A stretch of DNA of 64,000 nucleotides, taken from NCBI GenBank assembly GCA_902384455.1, contig CABMCB010000059.1:35938-99937 (forward strand), in the 5' to 3' direction. Position 1 is the first letter of the stretch. The number at the start of each line of letters is the position of its first letter. The DNA is from an uncultured archaeon (GTDB lineage Archaea; Altiarchaeota; Altiarchaeia; IMC4; SCGC-AAA252-I15). Shown here piece after piece: positions 1 to 9,126 of this stretch. The notes under the pieces are model-generated. The model saw only the letters and a program-made list of their open reading frames with translations, was not told where the DNA came from and did not search any database. The translations under genes and the position numbers were made by a program.

Positions 1-660
1 GGCAATCTTATCGAACTTGTCGATGTTGCCAAGCTTCCATAGGTCAACGATGCTGTTGTTCACAGTCGTTGCGTTGAAGATGTCGCCAAGAACGTGCGGA
101 GACACAACGCCAGCGAATCGGCCATTGCGGTTTGGCAACACGTTCTTAGAAACAAGCTGCTGCTTCAAAGAACGGATTGTTGCAAGGTCAATCGTGAACG
201 GCGTAGATAGAAGGGCGTTCTGGTTAACCTGAGAGTCAACCGTTGCCGCGCTATCTGCAACCGCGCTGTATAGCTCAGAAATGCTCTGTCCAGCCTGGTA
301 GCCTAGTTCGGCTGCGCTGTTTCCAACCAAGTCGTCAAGGGCGGAAGCCACAACGAACGCTGAGAAGTTCGTGTAGTTGTTCCACTCACCAAGTTGTGCC
401 GGTGCAGAAATCTGCCCGACGAACTCAGGTGAGCCGACAACTCCGTCGCCTGCCTGAGCCGTGTCACCAGTTAGCGTTGAGTACTGGAAGAACTGACGGT
501 TGATACCGCTGTTGTTCGGTTGTACTCGGCGCTCTGCTGCCACGATGAATGCATCAGTTTCACCCTTCAAGTTCGGAATAAGTTCCTTATCGAATAGGAT
601 GCTCTGTGCCGTAAGAATATTTCCTACGTTTGCTACTGTTGGGTTCGGTCCACCAGCCAT
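1..660 (-). CDS. major capsid protein, partial (C-terminus beyond window edge)
   Basis: The reading frame starts at ATG 660-658, after an AGAGG ribosome-binding site, and runs off the left end; 220 residues are visible. The N-terminus is MAGGPNPTVANVGNIL. A later segment, FAGVVSPHVLGDI, resembles the conserved 'hhhHPDVhxDL' strand of N4-gp56-type HK97-fold coat proteins. It lies downstream of terminase, portal and the scaffold-like gene, which is where a coat gene is expected. It would form the icosahedral shell. Family assignment is by motif and synteny only, but the coat role is likely. Confidence 0.8.
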   Translation of the reverse strand, partial: MAGGPNPTVANVGNILTAQSILFDKELIPNLKGETDAFIVAAERRVQPNNSGINRQFFQYSTLTGDTAQAGDGVVGSPEFVGQISAPAQLGEWNNYTNFSAFVVASALDDLVGNSAAELGYQAGQSISELYSAVADSAATVDSQVNQNALLSTPFTIDLATIRSLKQQLVSKNVLPNRNGRFAGVVSPHVLGDIFNATTVNNSIVDLWKLGNIDKFDKIA

Positions 661-708
661 GGTGTGCCTCTGTGTGCACTGAAAGTCAGCTTATAGCGCT
701 GCTTTAGC

Positions 709-1890
709 TTACCGTCCGCGTCGTAGGTTGGCTTCGGTGGTTACGCGAACAATTTCATCGCGTAGCGGAGAACGCATTTTCTCTCGCATCGTTTTGCCAT
801 CCCATGACAGGATTTCTTCTATCGTCAAGCCTTTTTTCGTTGGTGCCGGACGTGAAGCAGATGATGCTCCAGGTACGAGACCGCCGTTGACTCCCGGTCG
901 TGGCTGCGCCGGAGCCGGATTTGCCGGTGGCGCTGCTGGTGCCGTCACAGTCGGAGCCGGTTGCACAACCGGTGCCGCTGCAATCGTTGCTACTGGTGCC
1001 GGTGCCGGAGCCGGATTAGCCGGGGGCGTCGTTACCACTGGCGCTGCAACTGGAGCCAGTTCGTGTTCCAAAGCGTGTAAAGCAATTTCCAAGTTGTCTG
1101 TCGTCCACGCCAGTTGATTGTCCTGGATGTACTGTGCCATCAAAAGCACGTTCGCTTGGCAATTGTTAAAGTCGTGTTGGTGAGCACCAAGAAAATCTTG
1201 GCTCACCTTGTTCTGCCGGTCATACTCTTTCTGCTCGGCATTCTTCGCTTCATACTCAGCGCGGACCTTGGCTTCTTTCGCCGCGTCCATCTTCTTATAT
1301 GCTGCGAGCGCTACGTTCGGGTCATCAGACTTCAGGTCCTTGACCAAAGCTAGCAGTTCGGCGTCAGAGACTTGTCCGGGGACGGGAGCGGGAGCAACGT
1401 TCACTTCTTTCACGCTCTGAACCTTCTGAGCCTTCAGACGGTGGAATGCACGAGTCGCCTGAATGTGCGCTTCCTTCATCTTGTCAATGATTTCTTCTTG
1501 AGAATACGCCTCAAGGTGCGTCGGTCGGCCAATCGGGTTACCTTTTTCATCGGTAGCCTGATACTCGACCACAATCTTTTTCTTGGCGCGTTCTGCTGCG
1601 GCTGCTTCTGCCGAAGCACGTAGCGTTTCCGCTGCTACAGCTTCTGCGGCCAGCCGGTCAGCCTCGGCCTTGGCAGCTAGTTCTTCCGCTGTCGGCTCGA
1701 TGACTGGCTCAACCACTGGTTCTTCCGCCGTCTTTTCCTGTTCAACGGCCAACGCTTGAACTTCTGCGAACGGGCGTGACAGAATGGCCTTGCTGATAGC
1801 TTCCCGGTTTTCGGGAACTGCCATCTGGCGCTTCATTTCCGCGCCGGTCCAGGACTTGATTACATCCCAGGTGATTTCTGCTGCGTTCAT
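709..1890 (-). CDS. scaffold-like head protein with terminal duplicated motif
   Basis: 393 residues, rich in Ala, Pro and Glu, with long low-complexity and coiled-coil-like stretches (about residues 60-110 and 270-340). It sits between the portal and coat genes, the usual position of a phage scaffolding protein. An N-terminal segment (ITWDVIKSWTGAEMKRQM, about residues 6-23) and a C-terminal one (LTIEEILSWDGKTMREKM, about 355-372) look like two copies of one motif, with the pattern I-x-SW-x-G-x2-M(K/R)-x-(Q/K)M. ATGA overlap with the upstream gene. Scaffold function is inferred from position and composition. Confidence 0.6.
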   Translation of the reverse strand: MNAAEITWDVIKSWTGAEMKRQMAVPENREAISKAILSRPFAEVQALAVEQEKTAEEPVVEPVIEPTAEELAAKAEADRLAAEAVAAETLRASAEAAAAERAKKKIVVEYQATDEKGNPIGRPTHLEAYSQEEIIDKMKEAHIQATRAFHRLKAQKVQSVKEVNVAPAPVPGQVSDAELLALVKDLKSDDPNVALAAYKKMDAAKEAKVRAEYEAKNAEQKEYDRQNKVSQDFLGAHQHDFNNCQANVLLMAQYIQDNQLAWTTDNLEIALHALEHELAPVAAPVVTTPPANPAPAPAPVATIAAAPVVQPAPTVTAPAAPPANPAPAQPRPGVNGGLVPGASSASRPAPTKKGLTIEEILSWDGKTMREKMRSPLRDEIVRVTTEANLRRGR

Positions 1891-2249
1891 GACTTATTCC
1901 TTTGCACCGTACTCGTGTCGTACAGCGGCTTGATAATTGGATTGACTTTCGGCTTCTCTTCTTTTGCTTCCTCTTCAACCGCTGCCAGCGCTTTCGCGTG
2001 GTAAGCGACTGACATCAGAATCAAGAGAGAAAATTCGTTACGCTCTCGCGAGCGAAGTTGCAGGGCCTTGACCTTCTGGTCGTAGCCCTGCTCTGTGGGG
2101 TCGGCTGCAAGCAGGTCCTTTGTTGCTTGGCTGCATGCTGCCATGTGAAGTTCTTCCACTACGAGCCAACCCGGCATCGCCATCATTGCTGTTAGCGCAG
2201 CCTGCTTCTGTGGAGTTAGTTCATTGTGTAGTAGTGGTTTTGCCTTCAT
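1887..2249 (-). CDS. hypothetical protein in head operon
   Basis: 120 residues starting MKAKPLLHNELTPQKQ. It is mostly helical, with a charged C-terminal tail (EEEAKEEKPKVNP). It lies between the portal gene (12 bp gap) and the scaffold-like gene (ATGA overlap), so it is translationally coupled to head-assembly genes. No family recognised. A small head-completion or scaffold accessory role would fit the position, but nothing in the sequence proves it. Confidence 0.6.
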   Translation of the reverse strand: MKAKPLLHNELTPQKQAALTAMMAMPGWLVVEELHMAACSQATKDLLAADPTEQGYDQKVKALQLRSRERNEFSLLILMSVAYHAKALAAVEEEAKEEKPKVNPIIKPLYDTSTVQRNKS

Positions 2250-2261
2250 ATTGTTCCTTTC

Positions 2262-4367
2262 TTACGCGGACGTTTGCGAACCGAATCCTTGTTTGGTCGG
2301 TTCGCCCATTTCGCCTGCCAGACTGTGCTCGGTAGCCTGTCGGAGAACTTCCGCTCCGGCCTTGCCAAGCTGCTTCTGGTCTTCTAGTTCTTTGTCCTGC
2401 TGGAACTTCTGCGTCTGCGCTTGCTGCTGAGCCTGTATCTGCTGAGCCTGCAATGCCGCCGGAGAGTTCTGTTCGTAGCGCTGCGCTTCCTGGTCCGTCA
2501 TAGGACGTAGGAAGTCTTGGCTGAACTTCCAGCCTGCGGCGTCCGTAAACGCCTTGAAGATTGCAACCGCGTCGAACTGATAGTGACCGTCGTTCACATT
2601 CTTGACGAAGGTCGGGTTGTTCAAAAGCTGAATGATAATCGGCAACGCTTGCGCCATTTCTTTCTTTGCGCCAAGCTTTGCGCCTGCAAGGACTTCATAC
2701 TCGTATTTCGCGTTGCGAAACTCGATATGGTCGCCCATGTAGGCAGAGCCAAGTTCTTCACCAAGGATGCGGCGAAGGACTGACGTCGGCAACAGTTCGT
2801 TGTTCAACTGGTCCATCTGGTACAGCCACGGTTCGAAGACCTGTCGAACTAGTCTTCCACTCGGGCCGTCGAGTCTCGATGCGTTAGCCTGGACAACAGC
2901 CGCCGCTCCGGTACCTGAACGCATACCGGTAGTCTTAACGCCTGCTGACCCTGCGCCCATCATGACTTGCTCGTTTGCGCCGGATGTCTGTTGTGCCGCC
3001 GCCTGAGCCTGTTGAATGAACTGCCATGCTTCACCAGGGACTGGGGGCATCGTCAAGAACTTGAATGCCTTGTCCACGTCATCATCAACGTCGATGATGC
3101 CGCCCTGCTTCCAACGCGTCATCTGCGTCGGAACGTTGAAGCCCTTCTTTCTAACGGCTGTAGGCTGTAGCCCGTATGCAAGTAGGTCAAGTGCGAGGTT
3201 CGTTACCCCTTGCTCAACGACTTGCTCTGCTCCAATAAGTTGGCCTAGGCCCTGGCCGTAAAAGCTGTCGGGGATGTTTCTCCAGTTTGCACTGAAGAAC
3301 GGCAACTTACCGTACGGGTTCTCTTCGTTACGAATTAGAATGTTTCTGCCGCCGAATGACAGCACGACAATAACCTTGTCGCGGTCCCAACGCTCAAGAA
3401 GTTCCATCGGGTTCTGCAAATGGTCTGCAGTAGAGCGATAGTTTCTCGGCAAAGCCTGTTGTAGGTAGCCGCGCATTCCTTCCGGAATGGTCATCGTCAA
3501 GTTGTCTGGTCCTGACATTTCATTTGCCAGGAAGATTCGCTTCAGTTCATCTTCGTCCGGAATGTTGTAGCCCGGAACTTCGCGTAGCGCGTTCAAATCA
3601 TCGAACGTCACGTAATCACGATAGATGACCCACTTTGCACGGCGAATATCGCCCATGCGGCAACCTGGGTCAACTAGAACTGCGCGAACATCGCAGAACT
3701 TAATCCACGGACGTGAAATCTTGACGCTGTCCACGTATATTTCATACCCGTCAGAGTCAGGAGTGTCAATCGGGTCCGTAGGCATTACGCTGTTAAGAGC
3801 AGCTTGCGCTCGCTCTCGACGGTAACGCTTAATCTTTTCTTCGTGCTCTAGGTATCCCCACTTCCAAACGCCGGTACCCAGTAGGGCCATCTGTTCCAGG
3901 CCGTACGAGATTTCGGTTTCGAAGTGCATGTCCCAAAGCTGTGCTGAAAACAATGCCGTCTTCGCTCGGGTGACTTCTTGCTTCGTGCCCGGACGCGGAC
4001 GTAGAAGGAACGGAGGGTCCTCGTAGAATAGACCCTCCAGAATCTTCGGTACGATGGAGCTAATGTGGTTCGATACGGTGAACTTCGGCACCTGGGCCAT
4101 GAACACGCCGTCGAACGCTGACGCCGACTGCGGACTCTGGTAGATAACCTGAGCCTGCGTCCACTGCGCTGCCCACTGATTGATGTTCATGTAGTTGTCG
4201 GCCAGCGATGCGTCGTCAATTACAAGCTTCAGTGCTGCACCATCGGAATAAAGGTACGTTCCCGTCTCTTTATCCTTCTTCAAATCCGCAGAGGTAATTT
4301 CTGCGACTGGCTTTACTTCTAGTTCTGCCAGTGCGTCTGCCGCTGCCTGATTTAGTGGTTCGCTCAT
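2262..4367 (-). CDS. portal protein
   Basis: 701 residues, long for a portal but within the range of large podovirus-type portals. It directly follows the large terminase with an ATGA overlap. The N-terminal 60 residues are acidic. The central part has portal-like features: a Trp-rich wing segment, GQGLGQLIGAEQ (about residue 380), and a helical C-terminal barrel ending in a Gln-rich tract (QAQQIQAQQQAQTQ). It would form the dodecameric ring at the packaging vertex and bind the terminase. Assignment rests on size, position and overall character. Confidence 0.8.
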   Translation of the reverse strand: MSEPLNQAAADALAELEVKPVAEITSADLKKDKETGTYLYSDGAALKLVIDDASLADNYMNINQWAAQWTQAQVIYQSPQSASAFDGVFMAQVPKFTVSNHISSIVPKILEGLFYEDPPFLLRPRPGTKQEVTRAKTALFSAQLWDMHFETEISYGLEQMALLGTGVWKWGYLEHEEKIKRYRRERAQAALNSVMPTDPIDTPDSDGYEIYVDSVKISRPWIKFCDVRAVLVDPGCRMGDIRRAKWVIYRDYVTFDDLNALREVPGYNIPDEDELKRIFLANEMSGPDNLTMTIPEGMRGYLQQALPRNYRSTADHLQNPMELLERWDRDKVIVVLSFGGRNILIRNEENPYGKLPFFSANWRNIPDSFYGQGLGQLIGAEQVVEQGVTNLALDLLAYGLQPTAVRKKGFNVPTQMTRWKQGGIIDVDDDVDKAFKFLTMPPVPGEAWQFIQQAQAAAQQTSGANEQVMMGAGSAGVKTTGMRSGTGAAAVVQANASRLDGPSGRLVRQVFEPWLYQMDQLNNELLPTSVLRRILGEELGSAYMGDHIEFRNAKYEYEVLAGAKLGAKKEMAQALPIIIQLLNNPTFVKNVNDGHYQFDAVAIFKAFTDAAGWKFSQDFLRPMTDQEAQRYEQNSPAALQAQQIQAQQQAQTQKFQQDKELEDQKQLGKAGAEVLRQATEHSLAGEMGEPTKQGFGSQTSA

Positions 4368-6649
4368 GCTCTCAGTCCATTACCTCGAAAGAATTTATTT
4401 GCCACTTCACCCATCGGGCTACGCGACTCCTCTCGTGGCTCACTATACGACGGCCACTGCGACGGTTGAGTCGAGTATCCGCCGGTATCGGCTCCGAATA
4501 TGACGCGGTTCATCTCGCGACGTAGCTGTTCCCGGTACTGGGCTTCCTTCTGCGCTGTCTGCTGGTCGAGTTCCTTTTGGGATAGTCGAACCATAGACGG
4601 GATGCGCTTTGCCAGCATCGACAACACGTCCGGAACGTCGTCCTTGAAGTAACGAGTACTCTTCTGGCCCTTGTACTTCTCTAGCTCGCTGAACACTTCT
4701 TCGTTCCAGCTTGCTATCATGAAGTACAAACGTGCTGCACGAAGCAGCAGTTCGACGCCCTTGATGCGATTTTTCTTCGCGCTCTCGGAGTTGTCAGGCG
4801 TTGACCATACAATGTACGGCCAGTGCCCGTATTTGAGTTTCGAAACGTCTATCAATCGTTCTTTGAACGTCAATAGTCCGCCAGTGTCTTCGCCGGACCA
4901 GGACTTCGGTCGCCACTTGTTGTTCATTTCTGTGATTCGGTTGATGGTCTCGTTCTGTGACCACTTCCCGAACTGAACGTCAAGGATGACCATCACCCAC
5001 TTCGCATCCGGTCGCTCCGGAAGGATGCCGTTCTCATCCGGCTGGATGAGAGTCGAACCCTCTTGATAGACCTTGCCTATCGCGAGAGCGGTGTAGTCTG
5101 AAAACTGTTTGTTTTCCTTCGCCATGTCGATAGCGCCGTATACATATCCCGGTGCTGCCAACACTTCGGCCAAGGTCTTGTCTCGACGCTGCTCCAAGAG
5201 TAGTCGGTCAAGACTAATTGAGTTCGCATCGCCCCAAACAGGTTGGTTAAGCTGCTGACATCTGAAACTTTTTTCGTTCTTGCGCAAATCCTTTCGAAGA
5301 CTCTTGAAAGGTTTGTGCTCGGGAAAGGTCAACGTGACCATTTCCTCGGTTAGGTCAAAGAGACTTCTCTCTTCGACGTCCTTGAACTCTTCCTTGACGT
5401 ACCATGCGGCACGCGTGAAGAACTTCAGGTTGTAATCTTCTTCGCTTTCCTTGTTCTGGTCGAGAGAGATTCCGTAGTAGTCGTCCGGAAAGTATCTCGT
5501 GCCAATCATGTCGTGCCAGCCCCAAGGCATCAAAAGGTTGACAGCGCCGTCAGCCTTATCCTTCAAGGCTTGGCGCGTCTCGTCAGTCAGACAGTTATCG
5601 TCTGTGACGATGTCGTCAAACTTCAACACATCGCAGTGGAAACCAGACAGTGACGAACCAATGGACATGATGCCCATCGTCGGGTCCGGTGATTCCAGCT
5701 TGCGGCCTGGGTAGATGTACGGCTCTTTGGAGTCGCCGTCCGCGCTGCGGTCAACGTACTCAGGAAAGAGCAGGTGAAACTTCGTCGGTCGCTGTCCCGG
5801 CGGCAAAAAGAACTTGCCCTTGAACAGTGACAGGAACTGAAGCGTAAGCTTGTACGTTCCTGACATCATCAGGATGCGTACGTCGGGACATGAGATGACC
5901 CACTGCACCGTGTCAAGAATGTCCGTGAAGGTCTTGAAGAACCCGCGAGGGTCCAGAAGAATCATCGTACGTGCTTGGTTGGTGTACTTCTCTGCTTCAA
6001 TCGGGTCCTGAATCCAGGAACCCATGTCGTGAATCTCTGTAGCCGCTGTCGGCAGTGATTCGCCCGGTGTGTACTCTTCTTTCTGAACCCACACGCGGGG
6101 AACTCGGTTCTGCTTGTTGAACGCGGCCTTGACTTCCTTCGTCGTGTATCCTTCTTCGAACACGCCGTCGAAATCTTTCTGCACGAACTGATTCGTGGTC
6201 ACGCGGTGAACGTGCTCGAAGTAGTCCATGTCGAATACTTCTTTGCCGAACCAGAACAGGTCCTTACGGGCCTGGTCGCGTGCGTAAAGCCACTGGTCAA
6301 ACTCAAGATACCCGTTCGCGCCTTCGTGATGCTTCGAACGGAAGTAGAATCGACCTGGTAGCTCGAACGCTCTGCACGGAATGACCGTGTAACCCTTCTT
6401 CGGGTTCTTCGCGGCTTCCTTTCTCGCGTTAATCTTGCCGGTGGAGATTTCAACCTCGGTGGACGTCTCGCGGACGTAGCCTAGGTAGAGATTCCACAAT
6501 TCGGTCAGCGACATAGACTCGCCACGGAATCTCTTGCCGTTGGCGTTTTCATCCCAGGCTTCTACGAAGTCAGGCCAGAACTCAATCTGAGTCTTAATCC
6601 TGTCCGCTAGAAAATTGAGAATGTCTTTGTCTCTTCCGATTGCTGGCAT
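4364..6649 (-). CDS. terL: terminase large subunit (packaging ATPase/nuclease)
   Basis: 761 residues. The ATPase half has a deviant Walker A (LLDPRGFFKTFTDI, about residues 230-243), a Walker B-like acidic pair (LKFDDIVTDD) and a coupling segment. The nuclease half has the expected acidic clusters (GAIDMAKENKQFSDY, VILDVQFGKW, SGEDTGG). It drives DNA into the prohead and cuts concatemers. ATGA overlap with the portal gene. The N-terminal 180 residues are longer than in many TerL proteins and may hold an extra domain. Confidence 0.9.
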   Translation of the reverse strand: MPAIGRDKDILNFLADRIKTQIEFWPDFVEAWDENANGKRFRGESMSLTELWNLYLGYVRETSTEVEISTGKINARKEAAKNPKKGYTVIPCRAFELPGRFYFRSKHHEGANGYLEFDQWLYARDQARKDLFWFGKEVFDMDYFEHVHRVTTNQFVQKDFDGVFEEGYTTKEVKAAFNKQNRVPRVWVQKEEYTPGESLPTAATEIHDMGSWIQDPIEAEKYTNQARTMILLDPRGFFKTFTDILDTVQWVISCPDVRILMMSGTYKLTLQFLSLFKGKFFLPPGQRPTKFHLLFPEYVDRSADGDSKEPYIYPGRKLESPDPTMGIMSIGSSLSGFHCDVLKFDDIVTDDNCLTDETRQALKDKADGAVNLLMPWGWHDMIGTRYFPDDYYGISLDQNKESEEDYNLKFFTRAAWYVKEEFKDVEERSLFDLTEEMVTLTFPEHKPFKSLRKDLRKNEKSFRCQQLNQPVWGDANSISLDRLLLEQRRDKTLAEVLAAPGYVYGAIDMAKENKQFSDYTALAIGKVYQEGSTLIQPDENGILPERPDAKWVMVILDVQFGKWSQNETINRITEMNNKWRPKSWSGEDTGGLLTFKERLIDVSKLKYGHWPYIVWSTPDNSESAKKNRIKGVELLLRAARLYFMIASWNEEVFSELEKYKGQKSTRYFKDDVPDVLSMLAKRIPSMVRLSQKELDQQTAQKEAQYREQLRREMNRVIFGADTGGYSTQPSQWPSYSEPREESRSPMGEVANKFFRGNGLRA

Positions 6650-6658
6650 TGGGCCTCT

Positions 6659-6904
6659 TTATGGGTTCGCTTTCACGTATTCAGCGATGTTGTCGGCCTT
6701 GGCTTTCAGTCCTGCGGCTTCAGATGCGCCGCCGTCGAATGCGCTCGGCTTGCTCGGTTCTTTTCTTGCTGCTCGTGCTACCGCGTGCGATGCGTTCGAA
6801 TACTCGTGATGCATCGGTCCGCCAGCACTGGCTTGAAACTTGTTCGCGTTGTCTAGAGTCTTATGCGCCGACGCTAGAGCGTTTGAAATGAAACTTCCCA
6901 TCAC
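6659..6904 (-). CDS. hypothetical small protein upstream of terL
   Basis: 81 residues, starting with a double Met (MMGSFISNALASAHK). Rich in Ala, Ser and His (HHEYSNASHAVARAARKE). It ends 10 bp before terL and overlaps the upstream gene by ATGA, so it belongs to the same operon. It resembles in style the other small His- and Ala-rich proteins just upstream (7200-7665). A small terminase role is conceivable, but no DNA-binding motif is visible. Confidence 0.55.
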   Translation of the reverse strand: MMGSFISNALASAHKTLDNANKFQASAGGPMHHEYSNASHAVARAARKEPSKPSAFDGGASEAAGLKAKADNIAEYVKANP

Positions 6905-7200
6905 TCCCCCCTAGGGACTGGACCGCTCGGGACATCCTTCGTGTCCTTTGAATCATCTTTCTTATCGAACATCTTCGATGCCCGGTTCACCGCGTAAGGC
7001 GCTGTCGCGAATGCACCCAATCCGGCAGAGGTTCCGCCGTCCGGCCATCCGTGCGTCTTGATTGCGATGTAAACCAACACGAAGCTGGCAACGACGCTGT
7101 GAACGAGGGCGAGCAGCCGAGATGAACTCGGCTCGCCGTTGTCAGAGAACGCCTTGCGTAGATGCTCCGCAATTTTGGCTGAGATGTTCTTTAGGTCCAT
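6901..7200 (-). CDS. small membrane protein, possible holin
   Basis: 99 residues. One clear hydrophobic helix (LLALVHSVVASFVLVYIAI, about residues 29-47), then a second weaker apolar stretch (GLGAFATAPYAV), then a highly charged C-terminus (KKDDSKDTKDV). This resembles class II/III phage holins, and the gene sits in the late operon. It could equally be a membrane anchor of unrelated role. TAATG-type junction with the upstream gene. Confidence 0.5.
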   Translation of the reverse strand: MDLKNISAKIAEHLRKAFSDNGEPSSSRLLALVHSVVASFVLVYIAIKTHGWPDGGTSAGLGAFATAPYAVNRASKMFDKKDDSKDTKDVPSGPVPRGE

Positions 7201-7394
7201 TACTTCTTCTTGAAGCCCTTCATCGTGTGCGCCATGTTAGCCATGTGCGCTACGTGCTCGTTGGGGCTGTTCATTGCTGACTCTAGTCTATCCTGAGGAA
7301 TGTTTTCCTTCATCGGGATGTGTAGAGCTTCGTGCAGTCCGCCCTTGCGCAAATGGCGCATAGCGCGGTACATGCTGGTGTGTTGCTTTTCCAT
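7200..7394 (-). CDS. hypothetical 64-residue protein
   Basis: Starts MEKQHTSMYRAMRHLRKGG and is rich in His, Met and Lys. It lies one base after the His-rich gene at 7396-7665 and runs into the holin-like gene. It shares composition with its neighbours (a set of small His/Met-rich late proteins). No known domain; function unknown. Confidence 0.55.
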   Translation of the reverse strand: MEKQHTSMYRAMRHLRKGGLHEALHIPMKENIPQDRLESAMNSPNEHVAHMANMAHTMKGFKKK

Positions 7395-7395
7395 G

Positions 7396-7665
7396 TTAGG
7401 CTCCCGGCATTGCTGCAGGAGCAGCCGCTGCTGGCGCTGCTGCTGGTGCGGCTGCGGCCATCGGCTGGTTGTGTTCGTCCATGCCCTCGCCCGGGTTAGC
7501 TGAACCTAGGTGGTCCTGCATGCCGTCGTGAACGTGGTCGAGACTCTGCACAGCGTACTTCTTGTGGCTCTTGCCATCTTCGTGCTCGTGGTGCATGGTG
7601 TGGCTACCATCGGCGTGATGCTCGATGTGCGTGTGCTTGTAGCCGTGTCCTGCGTGCTTCTTCAT
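7396..7665 (-). CDS. histidine-rich small protein
   Basis: 89 residues. The first half is strikingly His-rich (HAGHGYKHTHIEHHADGSH, with HHEHEDGKSHKK following); the second half is an Ala/Pro tail (AAAAPAAAPAAAAP). Clustered His suggests binding of Zn, Ni or Cu, but no fold can be named. It is in the late operon, 9 bp after the phosphatase gene. Confidence 0.6.
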   Translation of the reverse strand: MKKHAGHGYKHTHIEHHADGSHTMHHEHEDGKSHKKYAVQSLDHVHDGMQDHLGSANPGEGMDEHNQPMAAAAPAAAPAAAAPAAMPGA

Positions 7666-7674
7666 GATAGCCTC

Positions 7675-8283
7675 TTAACTCACAACATCCGAATCTTTCG
7701 TCTCTTCCTTGAAGAGTGGTTCAGCCGTGTATCCGGTGTTCGTTTCGTAAACGCCGACTACGCCGCCTGGTTTTACCTTGACGTGCTCATGGTCGTGATG
7801 ATACAGAGCGCCCAGTTGGTGAATGATGGAACTGTGCACGAACGCGATTGCGGGAACGCCTGATTCTTTCCCGCGCTTCACGACCGCTTCGATTTCAGGG
7901 TTCACTCGGTCCTGAAAGTCCTTGATGCGCTCGCCGCCGGGAATCTTAGCGTCCGTATTCCTCTGATAGTAACGGATGGCATCGAGATTACTTTCCGTCT
8001 TCAGTTGACCGGCATACTCACCGACGTTCAAAGCGTCCAGGTTCTTCCGCTCCGTGTGACCGATGTCTCGGCCTCTCAGAACGATGTCCGCCATCTGCTT
8101 CGTGCGCTTCTTGCTGCTCGTGAATGCTGATGACAGGCCGCGAGTCCGAATCAAGTCTCGAACTTCTTCGCCCTGCTTCTTTCCGTTCTCATCCAGGTCC
8201 ACGTCTAGAGGACCACGGAACTTTCCGGAATCATTCAGAGTCGTTGAGCCGTGTCGAACGAATAACGCAACCAATCGGTGCAT
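7675..8283 (-). CDS. histidine phosphatase (phosphoglycerate mutase superfamily)
   Basis: 202 residues from ATG 8283, chosen because GAGG lies 7 nt upstream and the start falls 1 nt after the previous stop. The catalytic RHG motif (FVRHGSTTLNDSG) is at the N-terminus, an acidic/Glu segment follows, and the second catalytic His is in AFVHSSIIHQLG, as in cobC/SixA-like phosphatases. It would remove phosphate from a small molecule or protein; the substrate is unknown. Unusual cargo for a virion operon. Confidence 0.8.
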   Translation of the reverse strand: MHRLVALFVRHGSTTLNDSGKFRGPLDVDLDENGKKQGEEVRDLIRTRGLSSAFTSSKKRTKQMADIVLRGRDIGHTERKNLDALNVGEYAGQLKTESNLDAIRYYQRNTDAKIPGGERIKDFQDRVNPEIEAVVKRGKESGVPAIAFVHSSIIHQLGALYHHDHEHVKVKPGGVVGVYETNTGYTAEPLFKEETKDSDVVS

Positions 8284-8284
8284 G

Positions 8285-8614
8285 TTATTCCTCTTTTTCG
8301 CCGTCCTCATGCCCCTTCTGGTCCACGAACTCACAACATCCTTTCTCGATGTTGATAATGGGCAGAAGGCTTTTGTCCTTCTTCACTTCCTTGTCCGCGA
8401 TTACGACTGGGTGATTACATCGCCCCATGCCGCTTTCGTCCGCGACCGGCTTGCCTTCTTTGTCGCGCTTCAAGAATGTGCAATCTTCACAGTGATACGG
8501 GCCGTCTTCAGCATAGCCGGAAAGCTTGGTGCTCGGCGCAGGCCAGATTGGACCAACATCATCGAGCAATCTGCGTAGCGCGGCAATTTTCTTCAGCCAG
8601 CTTTTCTCAGCCAT
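8285..8614 (-). CDS. Cys-rich hypothetical protein
   Basis: 109 residues. Cysteines are spaced C-x2-C (HCEDC), then GRCNHP, then GCCEF, suggesting a metal (Zn or Fe-S) site. N-terminal amphipathic helix (WLKKIAALRRLL); acidic C-terminal tail. Its start overlaps the stop of the upstream 59-residue gene (ATGGCTGA). No function can be assigned. Confidence 0.6.
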   Translation of the reverse strand: MAEKSWLKKIAALRRLLDDVGPIWPAPSTKLSGYAEDGPYHCEDCTFLKRDKEGKPVADESGMGRCNHPVVIADKEVKKDKSLLPIINIEKGCCEFVDQKGHEDGEKEE

Positions 8615-8787
8615 CTTTTCTCATCTTTCGAACATGTTCGTACGAAGCATTTGAATGTTCGTGAACATGTTCCGGGAGGTGGTGCATTCCCTTCGTCGCA
8701 GCGTCAAACTCTTTCAAGTTCTCTTTTCCGAACTCTTCAGGATGGGCATGCGCCCAACCTTGTTGCGCTTGCGATACGAACGGCATG
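8608..8787 (-). CDS. small phage protein, MPFVSQAQ-type
   Basis: 59 residues; ATG at 8787-8785, stop at 8610-8608. The N-terminus MPFVSQAQQGWAHAHPEEFG, followed by an Asp-Ala-Ala-Thr-Lys-Gly segment, matches a small protein often seen in phage late regions (MPFVSKAQ...A.NPEKF...WD.ATKG). The His-rich C-terminus resembles neighbouring genes. Function unknown; likely a late structural or packaging accessory. Confidence 0.6.
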
Positions 8788-8797
8788 ACTGCTCCGC

Positions 8798-9058
8798 TTA
8801 CAACTCTATCTTTGTCTCCGGTTCGTCATTCTTCAAGTGACTCAAGTGGTTGTTCAGAAGTGCGTCCATGCTTGTCTCCATGACAATCATGTGCTTACGC
8901 GCTTCCGGAAAGAAATCTTTCGCTTCAGAAAATACGTCAATAATTGGTTGGACCCAAGAGCGTCCCTTCCAACCCAATATCACGAGTCCCGTGAAGATAC
9001 TCAAATCCCTGATGAACGAACCGAGTTCTCCCAACGTCACAGCACTCGGATTGAACAT
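8798..9058 (-). CDS. small membrane protein
   Basis: 86 residues with one hydrophobic segment (LSIFTGLVILGWKG, about residues 19-32) and a charged C-terminal half predicted helical (SHLKNDEPETKIEL). An N-in or N-out single-span protein; a lysis role (holin or spanin partner) is possible from location and shape but not shown. First gene after the 9059-9182 gap. Confidence 0.5.
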   Translation of the reverse strand: MFNPSAVTLGELGSFIRDLSIFTGLVILGWKGRSWVQPIIDVFSEAKDFFPEARKHMIVMETSMDALLNNHLSHLKNDEPETKIEL

Positions 9059-9126
9059 AGGTTCCCTTTAGAATATGTGTCGCGGCTATAACGCGGCGTG
9101 CCCTGGTTTTCACAGATGTCGAGAGG

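Noticed and set aside
728..1117. Long plus-strand frames opposite the scaffold-like gene
   Set aside because: Shadow of the minus-strand Ala/Pro/Gly-rich coding sequence; no SD or homology.
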